NCBI GenBank assembly: GCA_964643075.1
Contig: CAZXQO010000009.1
Span: forward strand, 1-64,000
Source: Desulfocucumis sp964643075
GTDB taxonomy: Bacteria > Bacillota > Desulfotomaculia > Desulfotomaculales > Desulfocucumaceae
Length of the DNA: 64,000 bases
Direction: 5' to 3'
Positions 63,724-64,000 of the stretch are shown here, one piece after another (position 1 is the stretch's first letter; the number at the start of each line of letters is the position of its first letter). A program made the translations under genes and the position numbers. The notes below the pieces were generated by a model that did no database searches, was not told the origin of the DNA, and worked only from the letters and a program-made list of their open reading frames with translations.

Positions 63724-64000
63724 ATGCGCGGATTAATGGCACCATTGAAGAATATGAAAGAATTCCAAAGTCTGTGCCGGGGGCTTGGCAGAGGCCATAA
63801 GCAGCAATTGGTTTTCGGCCTTGCCGGTTCCCAGCGCGCCTATCTGGCCGCTGGAATTGCAGAAAGCTGCGCCTCTCCGGTTTTAATCGTTACTGCCGGG
63901 GAACAGGAGGCCGGGCTGCTGGCTGATGATTTGTCAGCCCTGCTGTCCGGGGCGAGGGTATTTCATTTTCCGGTGCTGCAACTTTTGCCGTATCAGGTTC
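63724..64000 (+). CDS. mfd: Transcription-repair coupling factor Mfd, N-terminal part
   Basis: ATG 63724 (SD CAAGGAG) opens a frame that runs off the window (92 codons visible). The N-terminus (FQSLCRGLGRGHKQQLVFGLAGSQRAYLAAGIAESCASPVLIVTAGEQEAGLLADDLSALLSGARVFHFPVLQLLPYQ) matches the UvrB-like domain 1a of Mfd, which displaces stalled RNA polymerase and recruits UvrA. Its position downstream of pth agrees with the Firmicute order. Helicase motifs lie outside the window. Confidence 0.88.
   Translation, partial: MRGLMAPLKNMKEFQSLCRGLGRGHKQQLVFGLAGSQRAYLAAGIAESCASPVLIVTAGEQEAGLLADDLSALLSGARVFHFPVLQLLPYQV

Noticed and set aside
1..64000. tRNA and rRNA genes, CRISPR arrays
   Set aside because: None was recognised on either strand by eye; a tRNAscan or CRISPR search was not possible.

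Overview
The window looks like the chromosome of an anaerobic, endospore-forming Firmicute of the Desulfotomaculum/Pelotomaculum (Peptococcaceae-like) kind. The evidence is a conserved backbone matching the Bacillus subtilis order yabG-ispE-spoVG-glmU-prs-ctc-pth-mfd, SPOCS/DUF3794 spore proteins, strong AAGGAGG ribosome binding sites with many TTG/GTG starts, an AgrB/AgrD peptide system, orphan sporulation-type histidine kinases and an oxygen-sensitive double-cubane (HgdB/HgdC-like) protein pair. The genus is an inference.

Layout. (1) 1-11.5 kb: right part of an integrative element. It carries a DUF3854 primase-like protein, a toxin-like small peptide, a roughly 650-nt highly structured non-coding region, a tyrosine recombinase, a DnaD-type initiator with an origin-like iteron cluster inside the gene, DUF1294 proteins and, at its right edge, a large serine recombinase. 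The recombinase stop codon lies inside resumed yabG coding sequence: the C-terminal part of this sporulation protease follows at once (about 11525-11851). The element therefore splits yabG, in the same way that skin splits sigK. (2) 11.9-21.7 kb: spore and cell-surface genes, including a trypsin-like protease, a tandem CAP/SCP protein behind a c-di-AMP riboswitch, two SPOCS proteins, Gly/Met-rich small proteins, an L,D-transpeptidase with LysM and DUF1540. (3) 21.8-32.7 kb: the housekeeping backbone ispE, GntR regulator, nucleotidyltransferase, ilvA, spoVG (behind a sigma-H-like promoter), glmU, prs, ctc, plus a PRC-barrel protein. (4) 32.8-46.2 kb: a contractile phage-tail cluster with repressor, metallopeptidase, sigma-like activator, sheath, tube, frameshifted chaperone, tape measure, baseplate, holins and endolysin. 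There is no capsid, portal or terminase, so it is best read as a PBSX/diffocin-like tailocin. (5) 46.4-57.3 kb: an Old-Yellow-Enzyme-type reductase, a GAF-PAS histidine kinase whose 3' half is duplicated 6,068 bp downstream, IS110 and regulator wreckage between the copies, and the double-cubane protein pair. (6) 57.8-64 kb: a small LSm-like protein, pth, two paralogous membrane proteins, agrB, agrD, a membrane-bound PAS histidine kinase and the start of mfd.

How it fits together. The native chromosome reads as a sporulation/cell-envelope neighbourhood (yabG to mfd) opened at three places: the yabG element, the tailocin and following accessory DNA between ctc and pth, and the Agr-kinase island between pth and mfd. 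A dispersed family of intergenic hairpins (GGGGACA...TGTCCCC) marks many junctions. All statements come from reading the sequence; no similarity search was run.
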